Shown piece after piece: positions 27,801 to 36,068 of a stretch of 64,000 bases of DNA (positions are counted from its first letter, which is position 1; every line of letters starts with the position of its first letter). Where the stretch lies: positions 42,961-106,960 of the forward strand of contig JAEUKI010000089.1 of the NCBI GenBank assembly GCA_016793325.1, written 5' to 3'. This DNA comes from Myxococcales bacterium (GTDB lineage Bacteria; Myxococcota_A; Polyangia; Polyangiales; Ga0077539). Made by a program: the position numbers and the translations under genes. The notes beneath the pieces were generated by a model that saw only the letters and a program-made list of their open reading frames with translations, had not been told where the DNA came from and did not search any database.

Positions 27801-28097
27801 ACGACGAGCTGCGCGGGAACCGCAGCGGGCGCTCCGTTGCTCTTCTACACGCTCACCGTGGGCCCGGGCGCTACGGGGCGCGTGCGCGTGACGCCGTCAC
27901 CGACGTTCGACCCGACGATCCGCGTGTTCGCGACGTGCGCTCCCGCCGCGTGCGCGGCGTATCGCAACGGCAGCTCCGTCGGCGCGCCCGAAGAGGTCAC
28001 GTGGACCAACACGGGCACATCGGCGCAGGCGTACATCGTCGCCGTGGGCGGCGCGAACGCCGACGAAGTGGGCACCTTCGCGATCACCCGCGAATAG
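24864..28097 (+). CDS. Secreted repeat protein with seven Cys-containing beta domains (paralogue 1)
   Basis: This 1077-residue exported protein is the first of three paralogues. An N-terminal basic and hydrophobic stretch (RARALLGACLLALGPASPLAC) is followed by an Asp/Ala/His-rich linker to about residue 145. Then come seven units of about 115-135 residues with a shared pattern: a Cys near the start, a central YY or FY strand before VPAGxTxxxxATP, a dxCxxxxC pair, and a closing VxxGSxxxxxGxFDL strand. This resembles PPC-type beta-sandwich domains. It lacks the C-terminal domain found in the other two paralogues. The start is uncertain: the ATG at 24864 gives a long n-region, with a GTG at 24846 as the alternative. 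The function is unknown. Confidence 0.8.
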   Translation: MRRRAPHGLAASSRLGSTRESPAFSQEIARRARALLGACLLALGPASPLACAQHLAAPDGDVGVDARPGDDGRALHDSAGIDAHHRHDAHDVARPTDARATVDADDDAADAPSDGTAGVDVIDAATVRDGSLDGGADAGLASGCALGTQPPIRAPSPGVPTVVMNTWVPLGAAGAIMDHGCELFAMGSDHVYPLTITARSSLQFVINASDGAPVLSLRRACAESSTELACDSLSGAALTAGFRATLDPGTYYLVADEIAEEPDFAAGGDYSITVSSYAEAPNARCASASLWTAGTIESATTAGGGTTDRSCNTFTANGPEVFYRYTLPANTRAVLTAAPTGAPAWRPYLRVRDDCASSTCVIAGPSPSNGSAAVVVLNNYSATTRAYIVSVGALDLASGGAFSLTDSLSSIAPLAPRAQCSTAPPVGPLSVLENETTAGTVDTRTTFNCQSAGGSGGTLAYYRMSVPPGRTASVTATPELSFDVALRLFVGCAPSTCATYRSSLGAGGVEQASYRNTTGADQDLVIAVGGSSTGSTGRFDLEARLLPAAPTNLLCSTPRPLTEASPAIAQNQADATTPNTAAACEPTASGNVLHYTINVAANRTAVLRAIPYTTSADPVLRVLDACGVASCVASANTGFGGSAEEVAVTNSTAVARDYIVTLGSRSPTAAGVFDLRARIIAQAANASCATPRTLANGEVLTNQDTNDAIERRSLSCGPSSPSGGALLYYQVTIPAGRTGVVRALAQGRFDPAIRVFQGCAPSSCTNYRNASGVGAEEIQAITNSTASAQTYTIAIGSAASGEIGRFDVSYALVAAAATNTSCALARPLSPALPALSQNQLTALVPNIDASCDPGATGNVLFYALTVPPSQTAIVTATALASSIDPALRAFDSCASATCVSSASGAFGGSNEQLVLHNPDASPRDYVVTLGSRSPSSAGAMDLAVRLASTSANASCTNPTPIATGTTIYGQDTSAAVERRTTSCAGTAAGAPLLFYTLTVGPGATGRVRVTPSPTFDPTIRVFATCAPAACAAYRNGSSVGAPEEVTWTNTGTSAQAYIVAVGGANADEVGTFAITRE

Positions 28098-28151
28098 CGC
28101 CACTCCCGGATCGCGTGCGTTTGCGGTATCTCTCTGGCCGCGAACGAATCC

Positions 28152-28427
28152 ATGAAGAAAGAGAAGCGACTCACCAAGTCCGAGAAGAAGGCCCTCAAGG
28201 GCCCGGTCAAGCCAGCGGCCGATCAGCACATCCACTGCATCGCGTGCGGCAGACACCTCGACACACACGAATTCGACGGGGGCGGCGCGGCCACGGCGAA
28301 GGTGCTCTATTGCCAGCACGGCTCGGGCTTTCCTTCTTGCACCGCGTGCACGGCGGTCTCGCAGGCGTTGCTCGATGAGCACGACCGCACGAACCAGCCG
28401 GTCAAACCCGCGGCGGCCTGGCACTGA
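28152..28427 (+). CDS. Small Cys-rich, probably metal-binding protein
   Basis: This is a 91-residue protein without a signal peptide. A Lys-rich N-terminus (MKKEKRLTKSEKKALKGPVK) is followed by a likely zinc site made of HIHCIACGRH (Cys pair CxxC), then CQHGSGFPSCTACT with three more Cys and a His. The spacing suggests one or two zinc knuckles. It starts 54 bp after paralogue 1 and ends 118 bp before paralogue 2, on the same strand. The ATG was chosen because the conserved-looking Lys-rich start follows it directly. I do not recognise the family. A role in nucleic acid or protein binding would be a guess. Confidence 0.7.
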   Translation: MKKEKRLTKSEKKALKGPVKPAADQHIHCIACGRHLDTHEFDGGGAATAKVLYCQHGSGFPSCTACTAVSQALLDEHDRTNQPVKPAAAWH

Positions 28428-28545
28428 AGAAGTAGAAACCTTCGGAGAAATCTTCGAGGGAAGCGTTTGCCTTTCGAGCCGAGGAGTGGTGCGCTAGCGG
28501 GGACATTCTCCTCGCATACCCCGTACCGCCCGAAAGGCTCTTCAC

Positions 28546-31500
28546 ATGCAGTCCAAGCTTCGTTCGGGGCTGACGCTCGCGGCGTTTCTCGCCGCCTGCA
28601 GCCCAACTACGCTTCCGCCAACGGACGCGCCGAGCACGGACACGCCCAGCGCGGATCGTGCAGACGTTCCCCGTCCCGACAGTGGCGTCGACACGGGTGT
28701 CGACACGGGCGTCGTGGAAGACACCGGCGTCGAGCAAGACGTCGCGGATGTATCGATGCCGCCGATGGACGTGGCAGACGTATCGATGCCGCCGATGGAT
28801 GTGGCGGACGTATCGATGCCGCCGATGGACGCCGCAGACGTCGCGACGATGCCCGACAGCGCGCCAGACAGCGCGATGGACGGAGCCTCGGGCTGCGCGC
28901 TGCCGACGCAGCCTGCGATCACGGTTCCCACCACGGGAACGCCGACGGTGATCACCAACACGTGGGCCGCTGGGGGCATGGGCAGCTCGATCTCGAGCTA
29001 CGGGTGTACGTCGTTCGGGCTCGGGGCCGATCACATCTATCCCCTGACGATCACCACGCGAACGACGCTTCAGTTCGTGCTGACCGCCAACGTGGGGGCG
29101 CTGGCCAACCCGATGATGGCCCTTCGGCGCGTGTGCAACGTCTCGACGGGAGAGCTCGCGTGCGACCTCGACTCGGGCCCTGGAAACGGCTCGGCGTTTC
29201 GCGCGACGCTCGACCCGGGGACGTACTTCCTCATCGCAGAGGACTACGCGTCGTCCGCGGCGACCGCGCGGGGCGGAGCGTACACGCTCACGGTGTCTGC
29301 TCCCGCGGATGTTCCCGCGGGGACGTGCGCTGGCGCGACGGCGTGGATGGCGGGCACCACCGCGGCGGGCAGCATCAACAGCGGCGGAACCGCGGATCGC
29401 TCGTGCAACCCCACGACGGCCACGGGCCCCGAGGTCTTCTTCGCGTACACGCTCCCGGCGAACACGCGCTCGACGATCACCGCGACGCCGCTCGGAGCGC
29501 CGCCGTGGCGACCGTACGTCCGCATCCGCGACAACTGCACGACCACGACGTGCCTCGTCGCGTCCGCAGGAGCGTCCGACGGAATGCCCGCGACCGCCAC
29601 GGTCGAGAACCGCAGCGGCGTCGCGCGCACGTTCATCGTCTCGATGGGCTCGTACGAGCTCGGCACGGGCGGCGCGTTCACGCTCACGGACTCGCTCATG
29701 ATGCTCCCGCCGGTTCCGATGAACGCGGTGTGCGCGACGGCGCCGATGGTGGGCCCCGTCTCGATGCTCACGGGCGAGACCACCGTCGGCACGTTCGAGC
29801 AGCGCTCGAGCAGCTCGTGCGCCGCCGGCGTCGCGACCGGTGGAACGCTCGCGTACTACCGCATGACGGTCCCCGCCGGACGCACCATGGCAGCGACGGT
29901 CACGCCCGAAGCGACCTTCGATCCGACGATCCGCATCTTCGTCGGCTGCTCGCCGACGACGTGCAGCACGTACCGCAACTCGTTCTCGACGGGCGTCGTC
30001 GAACAAGCGAGCTACCGCAACACGAGCGCGGTCGATCAAGAGGTCATCATCGCCGTAGGAAGCTCGAGCACCACGGGCACGGGCCGCTTCGACCTCGACG
30101 CGCGCTTGCTTCCTGCGATGCCCACGAACACCTCGTGCGCGACCGCGCGACCGATCACCCCGACGATGCCGGCCATCGCGCAGGACCAATCGAGCGCCAG
30201 CATGCCCAACACGCTCGCGACCTGCGAAGCGACCGCCACGGGCAACGTGCTCTATTACACGGTCAACGTCCCCGCGGGACAGACCGCGATCCTTCGCGCG
30301 ACCGCGTACACGACCACCGCGGACGCAGTGCTCCGCGTGACGGACACCTGCGCGTCGATGGGCTGCCTCGCGAGCGCCAACACCGGCTTCGGCGGCGTTC
30401 AAGAAGAGGTCTTCGTCACGAACGGCTCGGCGACGGCGCGCGACTACATCGTGACGCTCGGGAGCCGCGCGACGACGAGCGCTGGCGTCTTCGATCTCAG
30501 CGTTCGCTTCACGACGCTCGCGCTCAACGCGAGCTGCGCGATGCCTCGCGCGTTGAGCAACGGCGACAGCGTGATGATGCAAGACACGAGCACCGCGCTC
30601 GAGCGACGCTCGACGGGCTGCTCGGCCGCGTCTCCCACCGCGGGTCCGCTGCTCTATTACCAAGTGACGGTCCCCGCCAATCGCGCGGGCGTCGTTCGCG
30701 TCACGCCGCGCGGGATGTTCGATCCCACGATCCGCGTGATGGCTACCTGCACGGCGACCTCGTGCGTGAACTACCGCAACTCCGTGGGCGCGGGCTTCGA
30801 AGAGGTCCAGGCGATCTCCAACACGACCGCCGCGGACGTGACGTACATCGTCGCGATCGGCGGCGCGGGAACGGGCGAGACGGGACAGTTCGACCTCTCG
30901 TTCAACCTCACGGCAGCGATGCCGACGAACACGTCGTGCGCGACGGCGCGACCGTTGTCTGTAGCGTTGCCGGCGCTCTTGCAAAACCAAGGGTCGGCGA
31001 CGATGCCCAACACGCTGACGACCTGCGAAGCGACCGCGACGGGCAACGTTCTCTACTACTCGTTGAACGTCCCCGCGGGACAAACGGCGATCATCACGGC
31101 GACGCCGTTGTCGACCTCCGTGGACCCCGTCATTCGCGTCACGGACACGTGCGCGTCGGTGGGCTGCCTCGCGAGCGCCAACAGCGGCTCCGGCGGCACG
31201 TCGGAGCAAGTCATCGTCACCAACCCGACGATGGCCGCGCGCGACTACATCGTGACGCTCGGGAGCCGCGCGACCACGAGCGCTGGCGTCACGGATCTCA
31301 CTGTGCGCTTCGTGACAGCCCCGAGCAACGGCTCGTGCTCGACGGCGACGTCGATCGCGCCCGGAACCCCCATCGCCATGCAAGACACCGGCGCTGCGAT
31401 CGAGCGTCGCACGACCGGTTGCCTCACGACGACGACCGGCGCGCCGCTGCTCTATTACACGGCGACGGTGCCGGCGAACACGACGGCGCGCGTTCGCGTG

Positions 31501-32313
31501 ACGCCGACGGGCGCGTTCAACCCGACCGTTCGCGTGTTTCAGACGTGCTCTCCCACCGCGTGCACGGCGTATCGGGCGACCGCAGCGTCGGGCGTCATCG
31601 AAGAGGCGCTCTGGCGCAACAGCGCTGCGACGGCTCAGATGTACACGATCGCCGTCGGCGGAACGGCCACCAACGAGACCGGCGTGTTCTCGATCGAGCT
31701 GGATTTCCCGCCGGATCCGTACATGGTCACGCGCACGATGAGCGCGACGTGCGACGACGTGTCGACAGGGACCGTGCTCACGGACCTCGTCGGCGACGAC
31801 TCCGAGACGCTCACGCTTCGCCCGATCGGGTTTTCGTTCTCGTACTTCGGCGACGCCGTGACGCACTTCGGAGCGACCACGAACGGCTTGCTTCAGCTCT
31901 TTCCGAGCGCCGTAGGAACGACGGCCTTCTCGTACTCGAACACCGATCTCGTCACGCCCAACGCCGATATCCCTGGCGGACTCGCGGTGTTCTGGGACGA
32001 CCTCAACGTGCCCGCGACGGGCTCGGTGCGCTACGCGCTCTTGGGCTCGGGCACGGCGCGACGCTTCGTGATCGAGTGGCGCAACGTCGAGCCGCTGAGC
32101 GGCGGAGGGATGATGACCTTCCAAGCGAAGCTCTTCGAGGGCTCGAACCTCATCGAGTTCCACTACTGCATGACCGGCGGAAGCACGCGCGCCACAGGCG
32201 ATTCGGCGTCCATGGGCCTCGTCAACGTCGCGGCCTCGCGCAGCGTCGGGGTCTCGTACCTCGACGCCATGGGCGCGACGACAGGCACGCGGTACTTGTT
32301 CGTTCCTCGCTGA
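28546..32313 (+). CDS. Secreted lipoprotein with seven beta repeats and C-terminal domain (paralogue 2)
   Basis: The product is 1255 residues. It has a clear lipoprotein signal with lipobox LAAC (Cys18), then a Thr/Asp/Pro linker that includes three exact copies of the ten-residue unit VADVSMPPMD (the third continuing as DAADV). Seven beta units like those of paralogue 1 follow from about residue 117, with the paired Cys in each. The last 200 residues form a separate domain (GFSFSYFGDAVTHFGATTNGL, LAVFWDDLNV, RRFVIEWRNV, LIEFHYC) shared with paralogue 3. It reads like a lectin-like or nidogen-like beta fold, but I cannot assign it. An AAAGG lies 9 nt before the ATG. The protein is likely surface-exposed. 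Confidence 0.85.
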   Translation: MQSKLRSGLTLAAFLAACSPTTLPPTDAPSTDTPSADRADVPRPDSGVDTGVDTGVVEDTGVEQDVADVSMPPMDVADVSMPPMDVADVSMPPMDAADVATMPDSAPDSAMDGASGCALPTQPAITVPTTGTPTVITNTWAAGGMGSSISSYGCTSFGLGADHIYPLTITTRTTLQFVLTANVGALANPMMALRRVCNVSTGELACDLDSGPGNGSAFRATLDPGTYFLIAEDYASSAATARGGAYTLTVSAPADVPAGTCAGATAWMAGTTAAGSINSGGTADRSCNPTTATGPEVFFAYTLPANTRSTITATPLGAPPWRPYVRIRDNCTTTTCLVASAGASDGMPATATVENRSGVARTFIVSMGSYELGTGGAFTLTDSLMMLPPVPMNAVCATAPMVGPVSMLTGETTVGTFEQRSSSSCAAGVATGGTLAYYRMTVPAGRTMAATVTPEATFDPTIRIFVGCSPTTCSTYRNSFSTGVVEQASYRNTSAVDQEVIIAVGSSSTTGTGRFDLDARLLPAMPTNTSCATARPITPTMPAIAQDQSSASMPNTLATCEATATGNVLYYTVNVPAGQTAILRATAYTTTADAVLRVTDTCASMGCLASANTGFGGVQEEVFVTNGSATARDYIVTLGSRATTSAGVFDLSVRFTTLALNASCAMPRALSNGDSVMMQDTSTALERRSTGCSAASPTAGPLLYYQVTVPANRAGVVRVTPRGMFDPTIRVMATCTATSCVNYRNSVGAGFEEVQAISNTTAADVTYIVAIGGAGTGETGQFDLSFNLTAAMPTNTSCATARPLSVALPALLQNQGSATMPNTLTTCEATATGNVLYYSLNVPAGQTAIITATPLSTSVDPVIRVTDTCASVGCLASANSGSGGTSEQVIVTNPTMAARDYIVTLGSRATTSAGVTDLTVRFVTAPSNGSCSTATSIAPGTPIAMQDTGAAIERRTTGCLTTTTGAPLLYYTATVPANTTARVRVTPTGAFNPTVRVFQTCSPTACTAYRATAASGVIEEALWRNSAATAQMYTIAVGGTATNETGVFSIELDFPPDPYMVTRTMSATCDDVSTGTVLTDLVGDDSETLTLRPIGFSFSYFGDAVTHFGATTNGLLQLFPSAVGTTAFSYSNTDLVTPNADIPGGLAVFWDDLNVPATGSVRYALLGSGTARRFVIEWRNVEPLSGGGMMTFQAKLFEGSNLIEFHYCMTGGSTRATGDSASMGLVNVAASRSVGVSYLDAMGATTGTRYLFVPR
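28741..28840 (+). repeat. 30-bp in-frame tandem repeat
   Basis: Three 30-bp units (28741-28770, 28771-28800, 28801-28830) and part of a fourth encode VADVSMPPMD in the linker after the lipobox of paralogue 2. The units differ by only a few bases, so copy number probably varies by slippage between strains. Confidence 0.85.
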
Positions 32314-32426
32314 ACGCGACAAGTCTGCGCTCGCGCGCGGCGCGTCGAAATCAACGCGCTGCGTGAATGACTGGGGGGATGGGGGCCACTTGCACCCCTG
32401 GAGCAACGGGGCATCATGCGCCCGTT

Positions 32427-32449
32427 TCGAGCCTGTCACATGGGCTCGA
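32427..32449 (+). promoter_or_regulatory. Hairpin in the leader of paralogue 3
   Basis: TCGAGCC (32427-32433) and GGCTCGA (32443-32449) form a perfect 7-bp stem with a 9-nt loop, ending 34 nt before the ATG at 32484. It could be a leader structure or the end of the upstream transcript. No U-run follows. Confidence 0.35.
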
Positions 32450-32483
32450 CGGTTGTTCGTTTACGAGAGGAATTTCAGCCAAC

Positions 32484-35400
32484 ATGAGAACGCCTGCCCT
32501 TGGGTGGCTCGCGCTGATGGCGACGCTCGGCGTCGCTGCGTGTGCTCCGACCCCCCTTCCCACGCCCGATGTCATGGGCAATGACACGGTCGTCGTCGAC
32601 TCGCGTCCCAACGACGTGACGAACGCCGATCGCCCGAATCCCCCGGACGATGTGCCCAATCCGCCAAACGACGTGCCCAATCCCCCGGACGATGTTCCGA
32701 CGGCGATGGACGTCCCGAACACGACGGACACGCCCTCGCCGAGCGACGTGACGTCGACGGACTCGACCCCCGCGGACACGATGGGCATGGACGCGACTGG
32801 CGCAGACGTGCGCACGGACAGCGGCCCCGACGCATCGTCGGGTTGCGGACTCACCGTGGACGGCACGCTCGCGATCCCCGCGGCGGGGATGACCACCACC
32901 GTGAACACCATGCTCGCCGCTGGCGGCACGGGCGGCATGAACAACACGATCACCTGCACCACTGCGACGCAGGGCGGATCGGAGCGCGTCTATCGCCTGA
33001 CGCTCACCGCGCGCACAGGCGTCGTCCTCCGCGCCACCGCGACGACCTCGGGCACCGACCTCACGATGGTCGTTCGTCGCAACTGCGCGAGCACCGTCGG
33101 TGAGCTCGCGTGCAACGACGACACGGACGGCACCAACCCCGTGATCCGCACGGTCCTCGATCCAGGCGAGTACTTCGTCGTCGTCGACGAGTACGGTGAT
33201 GCGGCGAGCGCCACGGGCGGGCCGGTCACTCTCACGCTGCAGACCTACGACATCGTTCCCAACGCCGACTGCGCGATGCCCGAGACGCTCACGGGAATGA
33301 CCCGCATGGGCAACACCAACACGGGCGCGACGCCGATGACGACCTGCAACTCGTTCAACAACGGGTCGCAGCTCTTCTACTCGCTCACGATCCCCGCGAA
33401 CACGCGCACGCGCGTGACGGCGACGCCCTCGGGTATGCCGGCGTGGTCGCCGTACGTTCGCGTGTTCTCGGACTGCGCGAGCGCAGCGACGTGCCTCGCG
33501 ACCGCGAGCACCTCGGCGGGCATGCCCTCGACCGCGGTGTTCGACAACCGCTCGGCGATGGCTCGCACCGTGATCGTGTCCGTCGGTTCGACGACGCTCA
33601 CCAACGGCGGAGCGTTCTCGCTCGCGGCCGCGAACGAAGCGCTCCCGACGCCTGCGGCGAACGGTGACTGCTCGGCGCCCGAAGTGCTCACGGGGATGAC
33701 CCGCATGGGCAACACCAACGCGGGCGCCGTTCCCATGACGAGCTGCAGCTCGTTCAACAACGGCGCGCAGCTCTTCTACTCGCTCACGATCCCGGCCAAC
33801 AGCCTCGCGACGATCACGGCGACGCCGACGGGCATGCCGGCGTGGGCGCCGTACGTTCGCGTGATCGCCGACTGCGCGACCGCGGCCACGTGCCTCGCGA
33901 CGGGCGTCACGTCCACCGCGGGCAACCCGACCACGGTGCTCTTCGAGAACCGCATGGCCTCGGCGCGCACCGTGATCGTGTCCGTCGGGTCGACCACGAC
34001 CACCAACGGCGGAACCTTCTCGCTCACCGGCACCACGGCTCCGCTCCCGCCTGTCCCGATGAACGCCACGTGCGCGACCGCGCAAGCGCTCTCGCTCCCC
34101 GCGATGGGCATCGCAGGAACGACCGTCGGCGCCACCGAGCAGCGCAGCACGTTCTCGTGCGCCACGAGCACGTCGGGCGGACAGCTCGTGTACTACTCGG
34201 CTGTCGTCCCCGCCGGCCGCACCGCGCGCTTCACCGTCACGCCGGGCTCGATGACGTTCAACCCGGCGATCCGCACGTTCGCGGGCTGCATGCCCACGCT
34301 CTGCTCGGACTTCATCAACAACGCGGGCGCTGGCGCGGCCGAGACGCTGATGTACTCCAACCGCACGATGGCCGATGAGACGGTGAACTTCGCCGTCGGC
34401 TCGACCGCCGATCGCGACCAGGGCGCCTTCACCGTCGACGCGCAGCTCTTGCCTGCGGCCGCGACGAACACGACGTGCGCCACGGCGCGCACGATCACCG
34501 CGGGCGTGACGCCTTCGCAGCTTCAGGCCAGCTCGACCGCGCTCTCGACCGCGACGTGCGAGTCGGGCGCGACGGGCCCCGTGCTCTACTACTCGGTGAC
34601 CGTCCCCTCGATGTCGCGCGCGACGCTCACAGCGCGAAACTTCTCGGACAACGCTGACCCTGTGCTCCGCGTTCGCGCCGACTGCCCCACCGCGGCGTGC
34701 ATCGCGTCGAACAACAACGGATTCACGGGCGAAGACGAGAGCGTCGCGTGGACCAACATGGACGCTGCGCCGCGCACGTACATCGTCGAGCTCGGCTCGG
34801 ATGACGCCGCCACGCGCGGCGCGTTCGACCTCGAGCTCTCGATCGCCGACGCGACGCCCGCGTACACGGTGACGGCCGTTCCGGCGGCGAGCTGCGAAGA
34901 CCTCAGCATGGGCGCGACCTCGCTGATGATCACCGGAGACGACTCCGCGTCAGCGGTCGTCGCGTTGCCCATGGGCTTCACGTTCCCGTACTTCGCGGAC
35001 CCCATGAACGTGGTGACGCACTTCAGCGCCAACACCAACGGCCTCGCGCAGCTCCACACGAGCGCGACTGGCGTCTCGTCGGACGAGTATGTCAACGAGC
35101 CGCTCCCGTCGACGTTCGCGCCGACCGGAACGCTCGCGGTGTTCTGGGACGACCTCAACGTCGACACGTCGCGCCCCGGCGCTGCGGTCCGCTACGCCAC
35201 GATCGGCTCGGCCCCGAATCGCCGCTTCGTGATCGAGTGGAACAACATGCGCTTCAACGCAGGCACCACGGACACGATGCGCTTCCAAGTGAAGCTCTTC
35301 GAGACCGCGGGCCTCATCGAGTACCACTACTGCTCGATGACGACGACCGCGATGACCACGCGCCACACGGGCACCGAGGCCACCGTTGGACTGCAGAACG

Positions 35401-35528
35401 TTCCGCGTTCGCGCGGGCAGTTCTACCTGCACAACGGAACGGACACCGGCGCGATGGGCGGCATGCCCCGCTCCGTCGGCGGCGGAACGGCGGCCTCGCC
35501 GAGCCTGATCCGCTTCATCCCGCGCTGA
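32484..35528 (+). CDS. Secreted lipoprotein with five beta repeats and C-terminal domain (paralogue 3)
   Basis: The product has 1014 residues. The signal sequence ends in VAAC (Cys20). The linker contains a seven-residue repeat (PPDDVPN/PPNDVPN) encoded by 21-bp units near 32637-32699. Five beta units follow, of which the second and third are close duplicates sharing LTGMTRMGNTN. The C-terminal 200-residue domain matches that of paralogue 2 (MGFTFPYFADPMN, FSANTNGLAQL, LAVFWDDLNVD, RRFVIEWNNM, LIEYHYC). GAGAGGAA lies about 12 nt before the chosen ATG; the open frame reaches 39 codons further upstream without a signal peptide. It is probably anchored in the outer membrane. The function is unknown. 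Confidence 0.85.
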   Translation: MRTPALGWLALMATLGVAACAPTPLPTPDVMGNDTVVVDSRPNDVTNADRPNPPDDVPNPPNDVPNPPDDVPTAMDVPNTTDTPSPSDVTSTDSTPADTMGMDATGADVRTDSGPDASSGCGLTVDGTLAIPAAGMTTTVNTMLAAGGTGGMNNTITCTTATQGGSERVYRLTLTARTGVVLRATATTSGTDLTMVVRRNCASTVGELACNDDTDGTNPVIRTVLDPGEYFVVVDEYGDAASATGGPVTLTLQTYDIVPNADCAMPETLTGMTRMGNTNTGATPMTTCNSFNNGSQLFYSLTIPANTRTRVTATPSGMPAWSPYVRVFSDCASAATCLATASTSAGMPSTAVFDNRSAMARTVIVSVGSTTLTNGGAFSLAAANEALPTPAANGDCSAPEVLTGMTRMGNTNAGAVPMTSCSSFNNGAQLFYSLTIPANSLATITATPTGMPAWAPYVRVIADCATAATCLATGVTSTAGNPTTVLFENRMASARTVIVSVGSTTTTNGGTFSLTGTTAPLPPVPMNATCATAQALSLPAMGIAGTTVGATEQRSTFSCATSTSGGQLVYYSAVVPAGRTARFTVTPGSMTFNPAIRTFAGCMPTLCSDFINNAGAGAAETLMYSNRTMADETVNFAVGSTADRDQGAFTVDAQLLPAAATNTTCATARTITAGVTPSQLQASSTALSTATCESGATGPVLYYSVTVPSMSRATLTARNFSDNADPVLRVRADCPTAACIASNNNGFTGEDESVAWTNMDAAPRTYIVELGSDDAATRGAFDLELSIADATPAYTVTAVPAASCEDLSMGATSLMITGDDSASAVVALPMGFTFPYFADPMNVVTHFSANTNGLAQLHTSATGVSSDEYVNEPLPSTFAPTGTLAVFWDDLNVDTSRPGAAVRYATIGSAPNRRFVIEWNNMRFNAGTTDTMRFQVKLFETAGLIEYHYCSMTTTAMTTRHTGTEATVGLQNVPRSRGQFYLHNGTDTGAMGGMPRSVGGGTAASPSLIRFIPR

Positions 35529-35533
35529 GTCAC

Positions 35534-35550
35534 GCGAGCGGGGGGCTCGC
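35534..35550. terminator. Hairpin between convergent genes
   Basis: GCGAGC, five G, GCTCGC. It lies just after the stop of paralogue 3 and before the end of the convergent gene at 35604. There is no T-run, so it may act as a weak bidirectional stop or stability element. Confidence 0.4.
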
Positions 35551-35603
35551 CGCGCAGCGCGAACGCGCATCGACACGCTGGGGGGACACAGCGATCGATC
35601 CTG

Positions 35604-36068
35604 TCACGCGATGAGATCGATCCACTGGCGCACGCCGCGGATCCCGACGAGCTTCGTCCCATCGGGGAGCAGCGCGGGGCCGAGCTCGCTCTGCGCCAAC
35701 ACTCCTGCGACGATCGCGACCGCGCGGCGCGCGGGACGATCGTCGCGCTCGACCGAGAGCCGCCACACACGAGACGCGCGGGCGACGAGCACGTCCATGC
35801 CCGCGCCGCCCATCGCGGTCACCGCGCGCTCCGCGAGGGCCCAGTCGTCCGCGGCGTGCTCCTTCGCGACGCTGAGCCCGCGCACGACCGTGAGCGCCTC
35901 GCCCTCGAGCACAGTGACGACGAACGCGCCGTCGACCGACGCGCTCGTTCGCTCGACCGAGACGCCGAAGAGGCTCGCGCCCATCGTTCGAACCGCCGCG
36001 GGCTCGGGCGCGTCGCGCTGGGTCGCGACGAACACCCGCCACGACACGGGCCACGGGCCGTGACTCAC
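35604..36068 (-). CDS. Hypothetical protein, translationally coupled
   Basis: The product is 154 residues and starts at a GTG whose last two bases belong to the TGA stop of the preceding gene (GTGA overlap). It is a soluble alpha/beta protein: GASLFGVSVERTSASVDGAFVVTVLEGE suggests a beta-sheet, followed by helices with KEHAADDWALAERAVTAMGG and a closing strand LLPDGTKLVGIRGVRQWIDL. No signal peptide, membrane segment or Cys motif is present. The family is not recognised. The coupling indicates it is made in a fixed ratio with the H1-like tailed protein. Confidence 0.65.
   Translation of the reverse strand: MSHGPWPVSWRVFVATQRDAPEPAAVRTMGASLFGVSVERTSASVDGAFVVTVLEGEALTVVRGLSVAKEHAADDWALAERAVTAMGGAGMDVLVARASRVWRLSVERDDRPARRAVAIVAGVLAQSELGPALLPDGTKLVGIRGVRQWIDLIA

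Noticed and set aside
28402..32439. Minus-strand frame of 1345 codons opposite paralogue 2
   Set aside because: Antisense of a repeat gene; it mirrors its periodicity but has no protein-like composition.
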